Shown piece after piece: positions 32,837 to 42,052 of a stretch of DNA of 64,000 nt (the first letter of the stretch is position 1; every line of letters begins with the position of its first letter). Under the pieces are notes generated by a model, which was not told the origin of the DNA, ran no database searches, and saw only the letters and a program-made list of their open reading frames with translations. A program made the translations under genes and the position numbers. This DNA is from an uncultured Clostridia bacterium (GTDB lineage: Bacteria; Bacillota; Clostridia; Christensenellales; Aristaeellaceae), in contig CAKULG010000004.1 in the NCBI GenBank assembly GCA_934667105.1, forward strand, positions 97,878-161,877, in the 5' to 3' direction.

Positions 32837-35467
32837 TCAGGGGGCCAGGCTGTTGCCGCCGGGCAGAGTAATATCCTCGGCGGTTTTCGCCTTTTCATCC
32901 AGATAATAGCCGATGAAATCGCGGACGGCGCGGGTGGCGCGGGAGCCGGAATAGCCGTTGGGGATAAAGCAGACCACCGCGATTTCGGGCTCGTCGTTGG
33001 GGCAGAGGGCGACGAACCAGGAGTTGTTTTCCAGATCCAGCTTGATGCCGCCGATAGCCACCTGGGAGGTTCCCGTTTTACCGGCCATCACCTCGTTGGC
33101 GTCGTATTTCCAGCTTCTAAAGAAGGTTTTCGCAGTACCGCCGTCGTCCACCACGCCGCGCATCCCTTCCAGAATGTAGGACATGTAGGGCTTGGCGCTT
33201 TCCAGCACGTTGAACACCGTGGCCTCCCGCTGGGAGAGCACCTCGCCGTCGGGCGATACGATGGAATCGATAATCTGCGGGTTCCAGACCTTGGCTTCGC
33301 TGGTGAGGGAGCCGACATAGCGCACAACCGCGATGGGGGTGAGCAGGGTGATGGATTGGCCCACGCCCATCTGAACCTCCTGGCTGCCGCCCCATTTAAT
33401 GGTGTTTAGGTAGGTCCACAAATCGCGCATCAGGGCGGCCTGCATGACCATGGTGCGGGTCATGTTCAGCTCGGTCATGAAAATCGGGCGGGCGCTGGAT
33501 ACCCAGTAGTCCGAGCCCGTGTTCACCGCCATATCCATCAGCAGCTTGATGCAGCGATCCAGGCGTTCATTATCGTATTGAATGCCGTAGCTGGCGCCGT
33601 AATTGATTAGATGCTTTTTGATTACGTTGGCGACGATGATGGGGGTGCTGGTCATTTGCTCGTCAAGGCTGACGGTTTGGTCGTAAAGATTGGTCTGGTT
33701 CCCCACGATGGAGCGGGCCTCGGAGGGCAGATCAATGCCCGTCTTGGTGGTCAGGCCCATCTGCGCGGCGTATTTATACAGCCGCTCGGTGCCGTCGTCG
33801 CCGTAAAGGCGGGAAGCCAGGGTGTAGAAGAAATAGTTGCAGGAGTTGGTCAGGCCCTCCACGATGGTCTGGTTCTGATGCTGGGATGGATAATTTGTCC
33901 AGCATTTAGGCGCGTCCTCGCGGTTATTGGTGAAATCCATGAAGCGGCCGCCGTCGCTGATTTCCTCGGTGGGGGTGAGCTCGCCGTTGGTCAGAGCCGC
34001 CAGGCCCGTAACCATCTTGAAAATGGAGCCGGGCTCGGCGCGGGTCTGCACGGCGTAATTCAGCAGCAGGCCGCGCTCGTCCCGCACGATTTCGGCGGCG
34101 GCCTCGCCCCCCGCCACCATGGCGTTCAGATCGTAATTGGGATATTGCGCCATGGCCAGCATTTTGCCCGTGCGCACGTCCATCACCAGCAGCACGCCGG
34201 TGGTGGCCAGCTTGAGGGGGTATTTTTCCCAATCGCGGCTGGAGATTTTCTCTTTATTGGTTTCCAGCCATTTGGAGTTGGCCATCTGCTTTTCCTGATC
34301 TTTGCGGGTTTCCTCCACGTTAGATTGGATAAAGCGCTCTGCCGCAGCCTGATATTCGGCGTTGATGCTGAGCTTTACGGTGTTGCCGTCCTTGGGGGCG
34401 GTGTAGGAAAGCTCGCGGGTGATCTGGCCGTTGGGGGAGCTTTCCACAATGCGCTGGCCCTGGCGCTCGTTAATGCAGGCGGTGAGCCAGTTTTCCATGC
34501 TGAATTCAATGCCCGATTGGCCGATATAATCGTTCAGGGCGTAGCCAGCGGGCTTCAGATCGCTTTTATAGTACGCTTCATTTTGAATTTTTCCGGTATA
34601 GCCGATGATATTGGCGGCCAGGGAGCCCTTGGGGTATACGCGCTTTTCGCCAATGGCCACGCCCACCCAGGGCATGGACATGCTGCGCCCCTCGATTTCG
34701 CTCACCGCCTCGTAGGGCACGTCCTCCGCAATAGCGATGGGGACGGAGTTGTAGGCGTTATCCTGCATGGTGGTGTTGATGGCGAAAATTTTCAGCACCG
34801 TTTCTTCATCCAGCGTATAGGTTTCCACAACGGGCTTGCTGCTGGAGAATTTGTAATCGGGCACCACGGAATTGCCGTTTTCATCCAATTGCAGCAAGTA
34901 TGTGCCGTCCTTCAGGGCGGTGAAGCCGTAGGCCTTGCGCAGCACGTCGAAGCAATCCTTGGCGGTGGGATAGTTTTTCTGGCTGCCGATGTAGTTGTTG
35001 CTGTAGAAATAAGTCTTCCGCGTGTTCCAGGCGCTTTCGGAAATGCCGTCGCCGAAATTGAATTCCCATTCGCCCGTTTCCGCATTGCGCCGCAGGGGGG
35101 CGGAGACGGAGAGGGTGTTCCCGTAGCTTTCGATAATATCGATGGCCTCCAGCAGCATGCGTGTGGGATAATCCCAATCCTTGTTTTCGCGGTAGAAGGT
35201 GACGTTATAAATCTTCTCGCTGCGGGCCAGCACCACGGAATTCACGTCGGTAATCATGCCCCGGGTGCCGCGGATGGTGAGGGTTTTGATATTTCGATTT
35301 TCCACCTTGGAGGCGTATACCTCGTTCTGCACGATTTGCAGATTAAACAGGCCGTAAATCAGCACGCTGAACATTGCCAGCACCGCCGCGGCAAATACGA
35401 TAAAGCGGGTGTTGATCCGCGTATCTTTTTTATGCTTTAATTGCTTTTTGTCCTGGGAATCGGTCAC
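32837..35467 (-). CDS. mrdA: Penicillin-binding protein 2 (elongation transpeptidase)
   Basis: 876 residues, longer than most PBP2 (about 600-720). A cytoplasmic tail and helix (about 20-45) lead into the pedestal domain (60-370) with extra segments, then the transpeptidase domain. SxxK is S481-K484 in AEPGSIFKMVTG, SxN is S542-N544 in LTNSCNYFF, and KTG appears in VMAGKTGTSQVA. It cross-links peptidoglycan in the rod complex with RodA and MreBCD. The start is GTG 35467, overlapping the mreD stop, with AAGGAGG upstream. It lies in the middle of the mre operon. Confidence 0.93.
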   Translation of the reverse strand: MTDSQDKKQLKHKKDTRINTRFIVFAAAVLAMFSVLIYGLFNLQIVQNEVYASKVENRNIKTLTIRGTRGMITDVNSVVLARSEKIYNVTFYRENKDWDYPTRMLLEAIDIIESYGNTLSVSAPLRRNAETGEWEFNFGDGISESAWNTRKTYFYSNNYIGSQKNYPTAKDCFDVLRKAYGFTALKDGTYLLQLDENGNSVVPDYKFSSSKPVVETYTLDEETVLKIFAINTTMQDNAYNSVPIAIAEDVPYEAVSEIEGRSMSMPWVGVAIGEKRVYPKGSLAANIIGYTGKIQNEAYYKSDLKPAGYALNDYIGQSGIEFSMENWLTACINERQGQRIVESSPNGQITRELSYTAPKDGNTVKLSINAEYQAAAERFIQSNVEETRKDQEKQMANSKWLETNKEKISSRDWEKYPLKLATTGVLLVMDVRTGKMLAMAQYPNYDLNAMVAGGEAAAEIVRDERGLLLNYAVQTRAEPGSIFKMVTGLAALTNGELTPTEEISDGGRFMDFTNNREDAPKCWTNYPSQHQNQTIVEGLTNSCNYFFYTLASRLYGDDGTERLYKYAAQMGLTTKTGIDLPSEARSIVGNQTNLYDQTVSLDEQMTSTPIIVANVIKKHLINYGASYGIQYDNERLDRCIKLLMDMAVNTGSDYWVSSARPIFMTELNMTRTMVMQAALMRDLWTYLNTIKWGGSQEVQMGVGQSITLLTPIAVVRYVGSLTSEAKVWNPQIIDSIVSPDGEVLSQREATVFNVLESAKPYMSYILEGMRGVVDDGGTAKTFFRSWKYDANEVMAGKTGTSQVAIGGIKLDLENNSWFVALCPNDEPEIAVVCFIPNGYSGSRATRAVRDFIGYYLDEKAKTAEDITLPGGNSLAP

Positions 35468-36057
35468 GCTTTATCGCCTCCTTGCGCGCGCTGCGGCCGA
35501 CGCTTGGGATACATGCCCAGATAATAGCGGGCGGGGATCATCAGCGCCGCGGCCAGCCCGATGGTATAAATCAGGGAGATCAGGGCGCGGGCCGCATGCA
35601 GAAAGCTCAGCTCCACGCCGATTAGATACATATACGCGCACAGCACGATATTCAGCAGCAGATCCATCAGCCCCGCGCACAGGGGAATGCGCAGCAGGGC
35701 GGGCAGATCGCCCTCGCGGCCGCCGTGGCCGCGGCCCTGCCGGAGCATTCGGCGGCGCTCCCGCTGACGATCGCTCATATCGGCGAAAAACTGGGCGCAA
35801 ATCATGGTGATAACGGGGTAAGCCACCACATACAGCGCCTGCACCTGGGAAAGCATGCTTTCCATGCACATGCCGATGATGCAGGAAGCGCAGAAAGCGT
35901 ACTTTTTGCCATAGGAAACGGTGATAATAGCCAGCACGGCGAAAAGCACGCTGCCGGTTACGCCGGAAACCGTCAGGTATTCCATCACGCAGGCCTGCAC
36001 CAGATAGGCCAGCAGGGCCAGCAGCAGCGCCCGCAGGGCTTTCTTGAATTCATTCAC
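35464..36057 (-). CDS. mreD: Rod shape-determining membrane protein MreD
   Basis: 197-residue, very hydrophobic protein with about five or six helices; MreD sequences are weakly conserved and this one is called mainly by size, topology and position between mreC and mrdA. A basic cytoplasmic loop (RQRERRRMLRQGRGHGGREG, about 97-116) is notable. It overlaps mreC at the start and mrdA at the stop, so the three are coupled. Confidence 0.85.
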   Translation of the reverse strand: MNEFKKALRALLLALLAYLVQACVMEYLTVSGVTGSVLFAVLAIITVSYGKKYAFCASCIIGMCMESMLSQVQALYVVAYPVITMICAQFFADMSDRQRERRRMLRQGRGHGGREGDLPALLRIPLCAGLMDLLLNIVLCAYMYLIGVELSFLHAARALISLIYTIGLAAALMIPARYYLGMYPKRRPQRAQGGDKA

Positions 36058-37799
36058 TCTTCATCCTCCACGGTCATCTTCCCGGGATCCATGGTGGGCG
36101 TGGGGCTGGGCGAGGGGGTAAAGGTGGGGCGCGGGGTAGGCTCCTGCGTCGCATCCGGATCCTCGGGGGCGCGATAGGTCAGGTTTTCGGGACGGTCGGT
36201 GGGAATGGGGGTAGGCTCCTCGTTGGGGGCGGGGGTATCTGTCGGCGCGGCCTCGGGGGCGGGAGTATCCGTGGGCTCCGTTCCCGGGGCGGGGGTCTGG
36301 GTGGTAAAGGCCATGAAATCGCTCACGCCCTCCGCCTGGAAGGTGGGCACGGGCCGGGGGGTGGACAGCGGCTCCAGCGTGGCGGAAAAACCGGAGGAAC
36401 GGCTCTGGGCCGCCTCGGCATAGGCGGGTTTGTAGCGATACACCGTCACATATTCCAGATGTTGGAAATTCACAATGGGCTCCAGTACCACATAGGATTT
36501 GTTATCCTCCATGCCGCGGGTGCTTTCCCGCACCTCGCCGATGGGAATGCCCTTGGGAAATTCCAGGCCCACGCCCGAAGTGACCACCATATCCCCCGGG
36601 CGGGAGAGGGCGTTGTCCGGCAGATAATACATGCGGCACATGGGCTCGCCGTTTATGCCCAGGGTGCCCTTCACGCTGCCCTGATCCCGGGTGGATTGAA
36701 TCAGCGCGGCCACGGTGCAATCGCTGTCGATAATACAACGTACCTGGCACTTGTTTTTTTCCACGTTGTAGGTCACGCCCACCAGGCCGCCCTGAGCCAC
36801 CACGGCCATATAGGCCTCCACCCCGCTATCCGAGCCCACGTCCAGCGTGAGGGTGGAAAAATAATTGCCCGAATCCGTGCCGATCACGGTGGCGGCCAGG
36901 GGGTTGAGATCGCGGTTGCGCTGCTGCTCGTCCAATTGATCGTAGAGCGATTCGTTGATGCGGCGCAGCTCCTCCAATTGGGCGCTTTGGTTGGCGTATT
37001 CATCCAGCTTCAGGGATAGCTGCTCGTATTCGTATTCCAGATTGCCGCGGATTTTCAGCATCCGCAGATAATCCACCACACTGCCCGTCACCTGGGCGAA
37101 AACGCGCTGCACGGGGGTGATAATGGCGGTGACGGCCTTTCGGGGCAGGGCCAGCAGGGGAGAACTGACGAAATTGGAAACCACCATCAGCGCCACGGAA
37201 AGGAACAGAAACGCGCACACGCAAACAATGACCAGCGTTTTGATAAAGCTCTGTCGCTCGTCGGTTTTCTTCTTCTTTTTCTTTTTTTTACGGCCCCGCT
37301 TTTCAGGCTTTTCAGCGCCCTGCGGAGGCTGCTTTTTGCCGCGCCCGGCGGCCGCGTCCTCTGCGGCCCAGGCGTCCCGGGCCAGGCCGGGGTGCTCCCC
37401 GTCCACGCGGCGCGCCTCCTGGTTCCAGGCCTGGCGGGCGTTTCGCTCCCGCTGGGCGTCGTCCTGGGCGGGGGCGCTTTCCGCTTCCTCGGGGACGGAC
37501 GGCTTTTCCTCCTGCAGCGCTTCCGCTTCCTCCGGGACGGCCGCTTCCGCCTCTTTCGGGGCCGGATCGGACGTCTGGGCCGGATCGGCTATCGTGGCCG
37601 GATCGGCTATCGTGGCCGGATCGGCCTCCGGGGGCGGCGCGGGGCGCTTTTCACGCCCTTCCCGGCGAGCGGGGGCGGGCTGCTCCGGCTCGTCTCCCCG
37701 GGGAAGCTCCCGGGGCGCGGTATTCTCATCCCGCCCGCCCAGATCCAGGGCGCGCAGGCTGTCGCTTTCGGAAAATTGCCTGTCCTGGTTTCGTGCCAT
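36054..37799 (-). CDS. mreC: MreC with unusually long cytoplasmic and C-terminal disordered tails
   Basis: 581 residues, about twice the family norm (270-300). The recognisable MreC part is about 186-470: one transmembrane helix (186-208), a coiled coil (about 240-280), then the beta-barrel domain with ATVIGTDSGNYFSTLTLD, GLVGVTYNV and VVTSGVGLEFPKGIPIGEV. In front lie about 180 low-complexity residues (Pro, Ala, Glu; PATIADPATIADPA repeat; eight lysines at 171-178). Behind lie about 110 Pro/Thr/Glu-rich residues. MreC scaffolds MreB, MreD and PBP2; the cytoplasmic tail is the novelty. The start ATG 37799 follows mreB by eight bases, with GAGGAG upstream. Confidence 0.88.
   Translation of the reverse strand: MARNQDRQFSESDSLRALDLGGRDENTAPRELPRGDEPEQPAPARREGREKRPAPPPEADPATIADPATIADPAQTSDPAPKEAEAAVPEEAEALQEEKPSVPEEAESAPAQDDAQRERNARQAWNQEARRVDGEHPGLARDAWAAEDAAAGRGKKQPPQGAEKPEKRGRKKKKKKKKTDERQSFIKTLVIVCVCAFLFLSVALMVVSNFVSSPLLALPRKAVTAIITPVQRVFAQVTGSVVDYLRMLKIRGNLEYEYEQLSLKLDEYANQSAQLEELRRINESLYDQLDEQQRNRDLNPLAATVIGTDSGNYFSTLTLDVGSDSGVEAYMAVVAQGGLVGVTYNVEKNKCQVRCIIDSDCTVAALIQSTRDQGSVKGTLGINGEPMCRMYYLPDNALSRPGDMVVTSGVGLEFPKGIPIGEVRESTRGMEDNKSYVVLEPIVNFQHLEYVTVYRYKPAYAEAAQSRSSGFSATLEPLSTPRPVPTFQAEGVSDFMAFTTQTPAPGTEPTDTPAPEAAPTDTPAPNEEPTPIPTDRPENLTYRAPEDPDATQEPTPRPTFTPSPSPTPTMDPGKMTVEDEE
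37579..37625. repeat. 18-bp tandem repeat within mreC
   Basis: The 18-base unit beginning GCCGGATCGGCTATCGTG occurs at 37579-37596 and 37597-37614, with a partial third copy to 37625 and a related half unit at 37561-37570. It encodes the PATIAD repeat of the N-terminal tail. Being a multiple of three, it can change copy number without frameshift. Confidence 0.85.
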
Positions 37800-37807
37800 A
37801 GCTTTTT

Positions 37808-38851
37808 TTACTCCTCGCCTTCCTCCCGCAGGAAACTGGATTTTCCAATGCGGTGCAGCAATTCGATATTATCCGCCAGGTGCCCCGCCCCCAGGGCGGC
37901 GCAGTTCATGGGATCCCGGGCCAGCAGCACCGGAATATCCAATTCAGAGGCGATATACTGATCCAGGCCGAAAAGCTGAGCCCCGCCGCCGGTGAGATGA
38001 ATGCCGGAACGCAGCACATCCCCCGCCAGCTCGGGCGGAGTGCGCTCCAGCACCTCCTGAATGGCGGAAAGAATGGCCTGGCAGGGGGCTTTAAGCGCTT
38101 CGTATACCTGGGTGGAGGTCAATTCCGCCGTCTGGGGCAGATTGGTAATCATATCCCGTCCCCGCACCAGCACGCGGCGCTCTTCCTTCAGCGGCAGAGC
38201 GGCCCCCAGGGTGATTTTCACATCCTCGGCCGTGCGATCGCCGATGAGCATGTTAAATTCGCGCTTCACATAGGCGATAATCGCTTCGTCCATTTTCACG
38301 CCGCCGATGCGGATGGATTTGGCGGCCACGATGCCCCCCAGGCTGATAACCGCGGCTTCCGCCGTGCCCCCGCCGATATCCACCACCATGGAGCCAATGG
38401 GCTCGAAAACCGGCAGGCCGGAGCCCACCGCCGCGGCGAAGGGCTTTTCCACCAGGTGCAATTGCCCGTCCCGCACGCCGGCGTATACCGCCGCCTTGCG
38501 CACCGCCCGCCGCTCAATGGGCGTGACGCGGCAGGGGATGGTGATAACCGCCCGGGGCTTCACCAGCCGGGAAGCGCCGATGGCCTTGCGGACGAAATAT
38601 TGCAGCATGTACTGCGTCATATCAAAATCGCGGATCATGCCGTCCGACAGGGGCCGGACGGAGGTGACGTCCCCCGAGGTGCGTCCCAGCAGCACCCGGG
38701 CTTCTTCGCCGATGGCGCGGATGGCGTGCCGCCCGCCGCGATCCACCACCAGGAGAGAGGGCTCGTCGATTACGATGCCCTTTTTCTTCACATATACCTG
38801 CGTGTTGGCCGTGCCCAGGTCAATGCCGATATCCGGTGCAATGATGGCCAT
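37808..38851 (-). CDS. mreB: Rod shape-determining actin homologue MreB
   Basis: 347 residues. Phosphate 1 motif DIGIDLGTANTQVYVKKKGI, VDIGGGTAEAAVISLGG and SGIHLTGGGAQL define the actin-like ATPase. MreB filaments orient the elongation machinery under the membrane. It lies 23 bases after maf and eight bases before mreC. A weak GGATGAG precedes the start. Mbl/MreBH paralogues share these motifs, but position in front of mreCD supports MreB. Confidence 0.94.
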   Translation of the reverse strand: MAIIAPDIGIDLGTANTQVYVKKKGIVIDEPSLLVVDRGGRHAIRAIGEEARVLLGRTSGDVTSVRPLSDGMIRDFDMTQYMLQYFVRKAIGASRLVKPRAVITIPCRVTPIERRAVRKAAVYAGVRDGQLHLVEKPFAAAVGSGLPVFEPIGSMVVDIGGGTAEAAVISLGGIVAAKSIRIGGVKMDEAIIAYVKREFNMLIGDRTAEDVKITLGAALPLKEERRVLVRGRDMITNLPQTAELTSTQVYEALKAPCQAILSAIQEVLERTPPELAGDVLRSGIHLTGGGAQLFGLDQYIASELDIPVLLARDPMNCAALGAGHLADNIELLHRIGKSSFLREEGEE

Positions 38852-38874
38852 GTATTCTCATCCATCCGTTTCTC

Positions 38875-39441
38875 TTAGATATTCTTCAGCCCCGCCGCCG
38901 CCAGCATTTTCCGCGTCAGCGCCATGGGCAGGCCGATTACATTGGAATAGCTTCCATCGATTTTTTCCACAAACATGCCGCCCCGGCCCTGCAGGGCGTA
39001 GGCCCCCGCCTTATCCATGGGCTCGCCTGTGCGGACGTAGCGGCGAATGGTTTCCGCGTCTAGGGCGGAAAAGAGCACCCGGGATTCCTCCGCCTGCACG
39101 TCGGCATAGCCGTCCCGCATTACGCATACGCCGGTATAAACCGTGTGCCATTCGCCGGAAAGCATGGAAAGCATGCGTTCCGCCTCCTGCTCGTCCCGGG
39201 GCTTGCCCAGTACCCGGCCCTGCAGATACACGATGGTATCCGCCCCCAGCACCAAGCGTCCGGGATGCGGCGCCGCCACCGCCGCGGCTTTCCGCCGCGC
39301 GTTTTCCATCACCAGCTCCCGGGGGCCGCCCTGCTTGATTTCCTCCGCGTCCGCCACGATGACCTCGAAGGGGACGCCCATATAGCCAACCAGTTCTCTG
39401 CGGCGCGGAGAGCCGGACGCAAGAATCAACGTTTCATCCAT
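38875..39441 (-). CDS. maf: Maf-like nucleotide pyrophosphatase
   Basis: 188 residues. N-terminal LILASGSPRRREL, VLGADTIV, GKPRDEQEA and GGMFVEKIDGSYSNVIGLP are the Maf motifs; these enzymes hydrolyse non-canonical nucleoside triphosphates (dTTP/UTP analogues). ATG 39441 is chosen: AAAGGA is ten bases upstream and the family sequence begins here. First gene of the mre operon, as in other Firmicutes. Confidence 0.92.
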   Translation of the reverse strand: MDETLILASGSPRRRELVGYMGVPFEVIVADAEEIKQGGPRELVMENARRKAAAVAAPHPGRLVLGADTIVYLQGRVLGKPRDEQEAERMLSMLSGEWHTVYTGVCVMRDGYADVQAEESRVLFSALDAETIRRYVRTGEPMDKAGAYALQGRGGMFVEKIDGSYSNVIGLPMALTRKMLAAAGLKNI

Positions 39442-39486
39442 GCGCGTTCGTCCTTTCTCAGGCGCTTTTTTGTACACAAAAAATAC

Positions 39487-39516
39487 GCCCTCCTATTATA
39501 GCATAACCGGAGGGCG
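39487..39516 (-). promoter_or_regulatory. Promoter region of maf-mre operon with inverted repeat over the -10
   Basis: On the minus strand a TATAAT (39500-39495) with extended -10 TGC lies between CGCCCTCC and GGAGGGCG (arms 39487-39494 and 39509-39516, eight bases each, 14-base spacing). The -35 is poor (near GTACTT). An activator-independent extended -10 promoter with a palindromic operator is the simplest reading. An RNA hairpin is less likely because transcription starts inside it. Confidence 0.5.
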
Positions 39517-39657
39517 CAAGTACAGCATTTTTGAAATAATTTGAAATAAATTTGTAAAAAGAACGATTTTAAACCGGGACGGCCATGGCGATTTTCTGTC
39601 GTGCACAGCGCATGATTTGAATGTTAAATATAGATGAAAAGGCACATCATTTTAACA

Positions 39658-41427
39658 TTAACCGTTGCCGTAGGTCAGCTCCAGCACGCAGTTGTGCAGC
39701 TCCAGGAAGTAGCCCGCCCCCAGGTAAATGTTGGTATAGTATTCAGGGGTTTCGCTGTCCAGACGGAAAGGATCCCCGTCGTTCTCCCCGGGGTTCAGGG
39801 AGGAGAAGGTCAACCAGCTTTCCGCGCTGCCCGCCAGGGGCGTAATGCGGTAAAAATACCAGCAATCGTCATTGGCCAATTGATCGGGCACGAAGAAGCG
39901 GCCCGTGCCGGAAAAGAGCGGAACGCCCTCGGGGATGGGCTCCTCAGGATGCATTTCGGTGACCACCCGCAGCTGCTCCGGGCCGGAAACAGGGGTCAGC
40001 GCGCCCTCGCCCGTCAGGGTGATCTGCGTTTCCCGGGGGATAAAGACGGTGTATTCCACCGCGTCCGCCGCATCGATGCTGAAGCGGTCGTTCAGCTTCC
40101 AAGCCGCGTTTTCCAGCGTCAGCAGAGCGCTTTTCCCCGCCGGAACGCGCAGCACCCACAGCCCCTCCTCCGCAGCGGAGGCCACATGTTCCCCGGCGGT
40201 CAGGGCCGCGCCCTGGGCCCACAGATCCTCCCGCAGCACCAGGCGCGTCACATCCGCTTCGTTTACATAGAAGCAATCGCTTCCAAAGCGGGCGGCGTAA
40301 TACCCTTCCAAAGAGCCGCCCAGCCATTGCAGCGTGCGGGAATAGGTGTTTTCCCCCGCCACCTGGCCGGGGACGATCCACGTTTCGCGCCCATCATCCC
40401 ATCCATCGCTGTCCACGCTTTGATCCATCAGCAAATAGCCCTGACATTCGGGGCCGTAGCGGGTGGCGCCCTGCTGAGTGATTTGCAGCAGCGATTTATC
40501 CGCAAAGGCGGCAAACGAGGGGGCGCCCCTATACCAGACGTGGTATCCCTTTTCCGTGGTTCCCAGAACCGTCAGCGGCGCGCCCTTTTTGATGACGATG
40601 TGGTTCGTATCGCTTTTCAGCGTGAAATCCTTCAGCGCCACGGCCGTCCGGGCCTTGGAGATCACCTGCCACCGCTGCGTGAACACCAGCAGGCTTTCCA
40701 GGGGCACATAGCCCTCCAGCACGTCTCCGGCAAGCGCGTCCCGGGTGATTTCATCACCGTTCTGGCTGTGAATATAAATTTCCGCCCAATTGCCGCTGCG
40801 GGATAAATCGGTCACTTCCACCCGCACGCCGGCGTAATAGCTGCCCAGCGCTTTTTTGCATTCCTTGTCCGCATAGACGGTCACGGCGTCCGCCCCCGTG
40901 AGATAGGCAAAGGGAATATGCACCTGGTGATTGGTCAGGCGGCTGGTGCGCACAAAGCCGTATACGTCGCCCTCCAGGGCGTGAACATAGCGCCAGTCGT
41001 CCCCCGAATCCCCCAGAAGCTCCACCTTGCCCGTGACCACCCCCGTCACCTTTCCGTTGCTGTCCGGGCTGGCCAGCAGCCGCGTGCTGGCGGTTTTGGT
41101 CTGCGCGGTGTAGAATAGCTCCGGCGCGCCGTAATTGCGGTTTTTCGGCATCAGGTATTCCAGCAGCATGTAGCCCTCCAGCTTGCCGATGCGCACCAGG
41201 GCCCATTCGCCCCTTTCTTCCAGAACAAGGACGGGGGTGCCGCTGTAAAAGCGCCCCAGGGTGTCGCTTTTCTGGTCGGGCTGGGCCCGCAGGTTCAGCC
41301 GGTCCCCCACCCGGGGGTTGGCCACAACGGCCTGATAGGAAGAATCGTTGGGTTCTTCGGCCAGGCCGCCAAGGGGCAGCAGGGCCAGCAAAAGCAGCAA
41401 AATCAACGCGCGCTTCAAATGCTTCAT
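39658..41427 (-). CDS. Secreted multi-SH3-domain protein
   Basis: 589 residues. Signal peptide MKHLKRALILLLLLALLPLG, cleaved near GLAEE. At least one clear bacterial SH3 unit (about 39-92: LNLRAQPDQKSDTLGRFYSG, then VLVLEERGEWALVRIGKLEG) is followed by three weaker SH3-like repeats (about 105-165, 175-245 and 255-315). The remaining C-terminal region is unassigned. Such proteins bind peptidoglycan or its peptides; no catalytic domain is visible. ATG 41427 has GAGGAGG nine bases upstream. It is monocistronic, between the mre operon and the thioesterase terminator. I see no terminator in the 216 bases after it before maf. Confidence 0.75.
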   Translation of the reverse strand: MKHLKRALILLLLLALLPLGGLAEEPNDSSYQAVVANPRVGDRLNLRAQPDQKSDTLGRFYSGTPVLVLEERGEWALVRIGKLEGYMLLEYLMPKNRNYGAPELFYTAQTKTASTRLLASPDSNGKVTGVVTGKVELLGDSGDDWRYVHALEGDVYGFVRTSRLTNHQVHIPFAYLTGADAVTVYADKECKKALGSYYAGVRVEVTDLSRSGNWAEIYIHSQNGDEITRDALAGDVLEGYVPLESLLVFTQRWQVISKARTAVALKDFTLKSDTNHIVIKKGAPLTVLGTTEKGYHVWYRGAPSFAAFADKSLLQITQQGATRYGPECQGYLLMDQSVDSDGWDDGRETWIVPGQVAGENTYSRTLQWLGGSLEGYYAARFGSDCFYVNEADVTRLVLREDLWAQGAALTAGEHVASAAEEGLWVLRVPAGKSALLTLENAAWKLNDRFSIDAADAVEYTVFIPRETQITLTGEGALTPVSGPEQLRVVTEMHPEEPIPEGVPLFSGTGRFFVPDQLANDDCWYFYRITPLAGSAESWLTFSSLNPGENDGDPFRLDSETPEYYTNIYLGAGYFLELHNCVLELTYGNG

Positions 41428-41497
41428 GGGTGTTTTCCTCCTCGCGGTGTGTTCACTGATATAACACGGGAGGCGCCCGGATTGTTGCATGAATTTG

Positions 41498-41557
41498 GAA
41501 AAAAAGATTTGCGGGGCTGTGAAAAAACGAAAACAAAATGTGTTTTTTCGCAGCCCC
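41498..41557 (-). terminator. Intrinsic terminator after the thioesterase gene
   Basis: Minus strand: GGGGCTGCGAAAAAAC pairs over 16 bases (one G-U) with GTTTTTTCACAGCCCC (plus arms 41513-41528 and 41542-41557); a T-run lies a few bases beyond (41505-41499). It ends the iorA-to-thioesterase operon. Confidence 0.7.
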
Positions 41558-41569
41558 AGAATTCTTTTT

Positions 41570-42052
41570 TTATTCCCTTTTCCTCGCCGCTTTTTCCTTG
41601 CGGGCCCGGGCCCGGGCCGCGCCCTTTTCAAAGGCGACGCGCTCCTCCTCCGTTTCCAGAAGCAGGCCGGGCACGGGGCAGGGGCGTTCGTCGTCATCCA
41701 GGGCCACCATCACCAGCCGGGCGTTGTTAATCAGAATTTCCTCGCCGCTGAGCAGCTCCAGATAGGTGCGCACGCTGACCTCCATGGAGCTGGTGCCCGC
41801 ATAGGTGACCTTTCCTTCCACCACTACCACGTCGTTGGCATGGGCGGCGGCCTTGAATTCCAGCTTGTCGATGAGCACGGTGGTCACGTTGCGGCCCGAA
41901 TGCCTGCGGGCCACCACCACGCTCACCTCGTCGATCCAGCTCATGAGCCGGCCGCCAAAGAGGCGCTGCACGCCGTTGATATCCGCCATGGTGAGCACAT
42001 GCACCTGCTGGGAAAGGGAATCCTGAACGCGGCGCATTTCCCGGGCGCTCAT
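41570..42052 (-). CDS. Acyl-CoA thioesterase (hotdog fold)
   Basis: 160 residues. VLTMADINGVQRLFGGRLMSW, with the DxNxxxxxxGG catalytic loop, and the hotdog strands up to VALDDDERP match the acyl-CoA hydrolase (YciA/BACH) family; the lysine- and arginine-rich tail is usual. The ATG overlaps the aminotransferase stop, so it belongs to the ior operon. In that setting it could release aryl- or branched-chain acids from CoA, or balance the acyl-CoA pool. Specificity cannot be read from sequence. Confidence 0.82.
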   Translation of the reverse strand: MSAREMRRVQDSLSQQVHVLTMADINGVQRLFGGRLMSWIDEVSVVVARRHSGRNVTTVLIDKLEFKAAAHANDVVVVEGKVTYAGTSSMEVSVRTYLELLSGEEILINNARLVMVALDDDERPCPVPGLLLETEEERVAFEKGAARARARKEKAARKRE

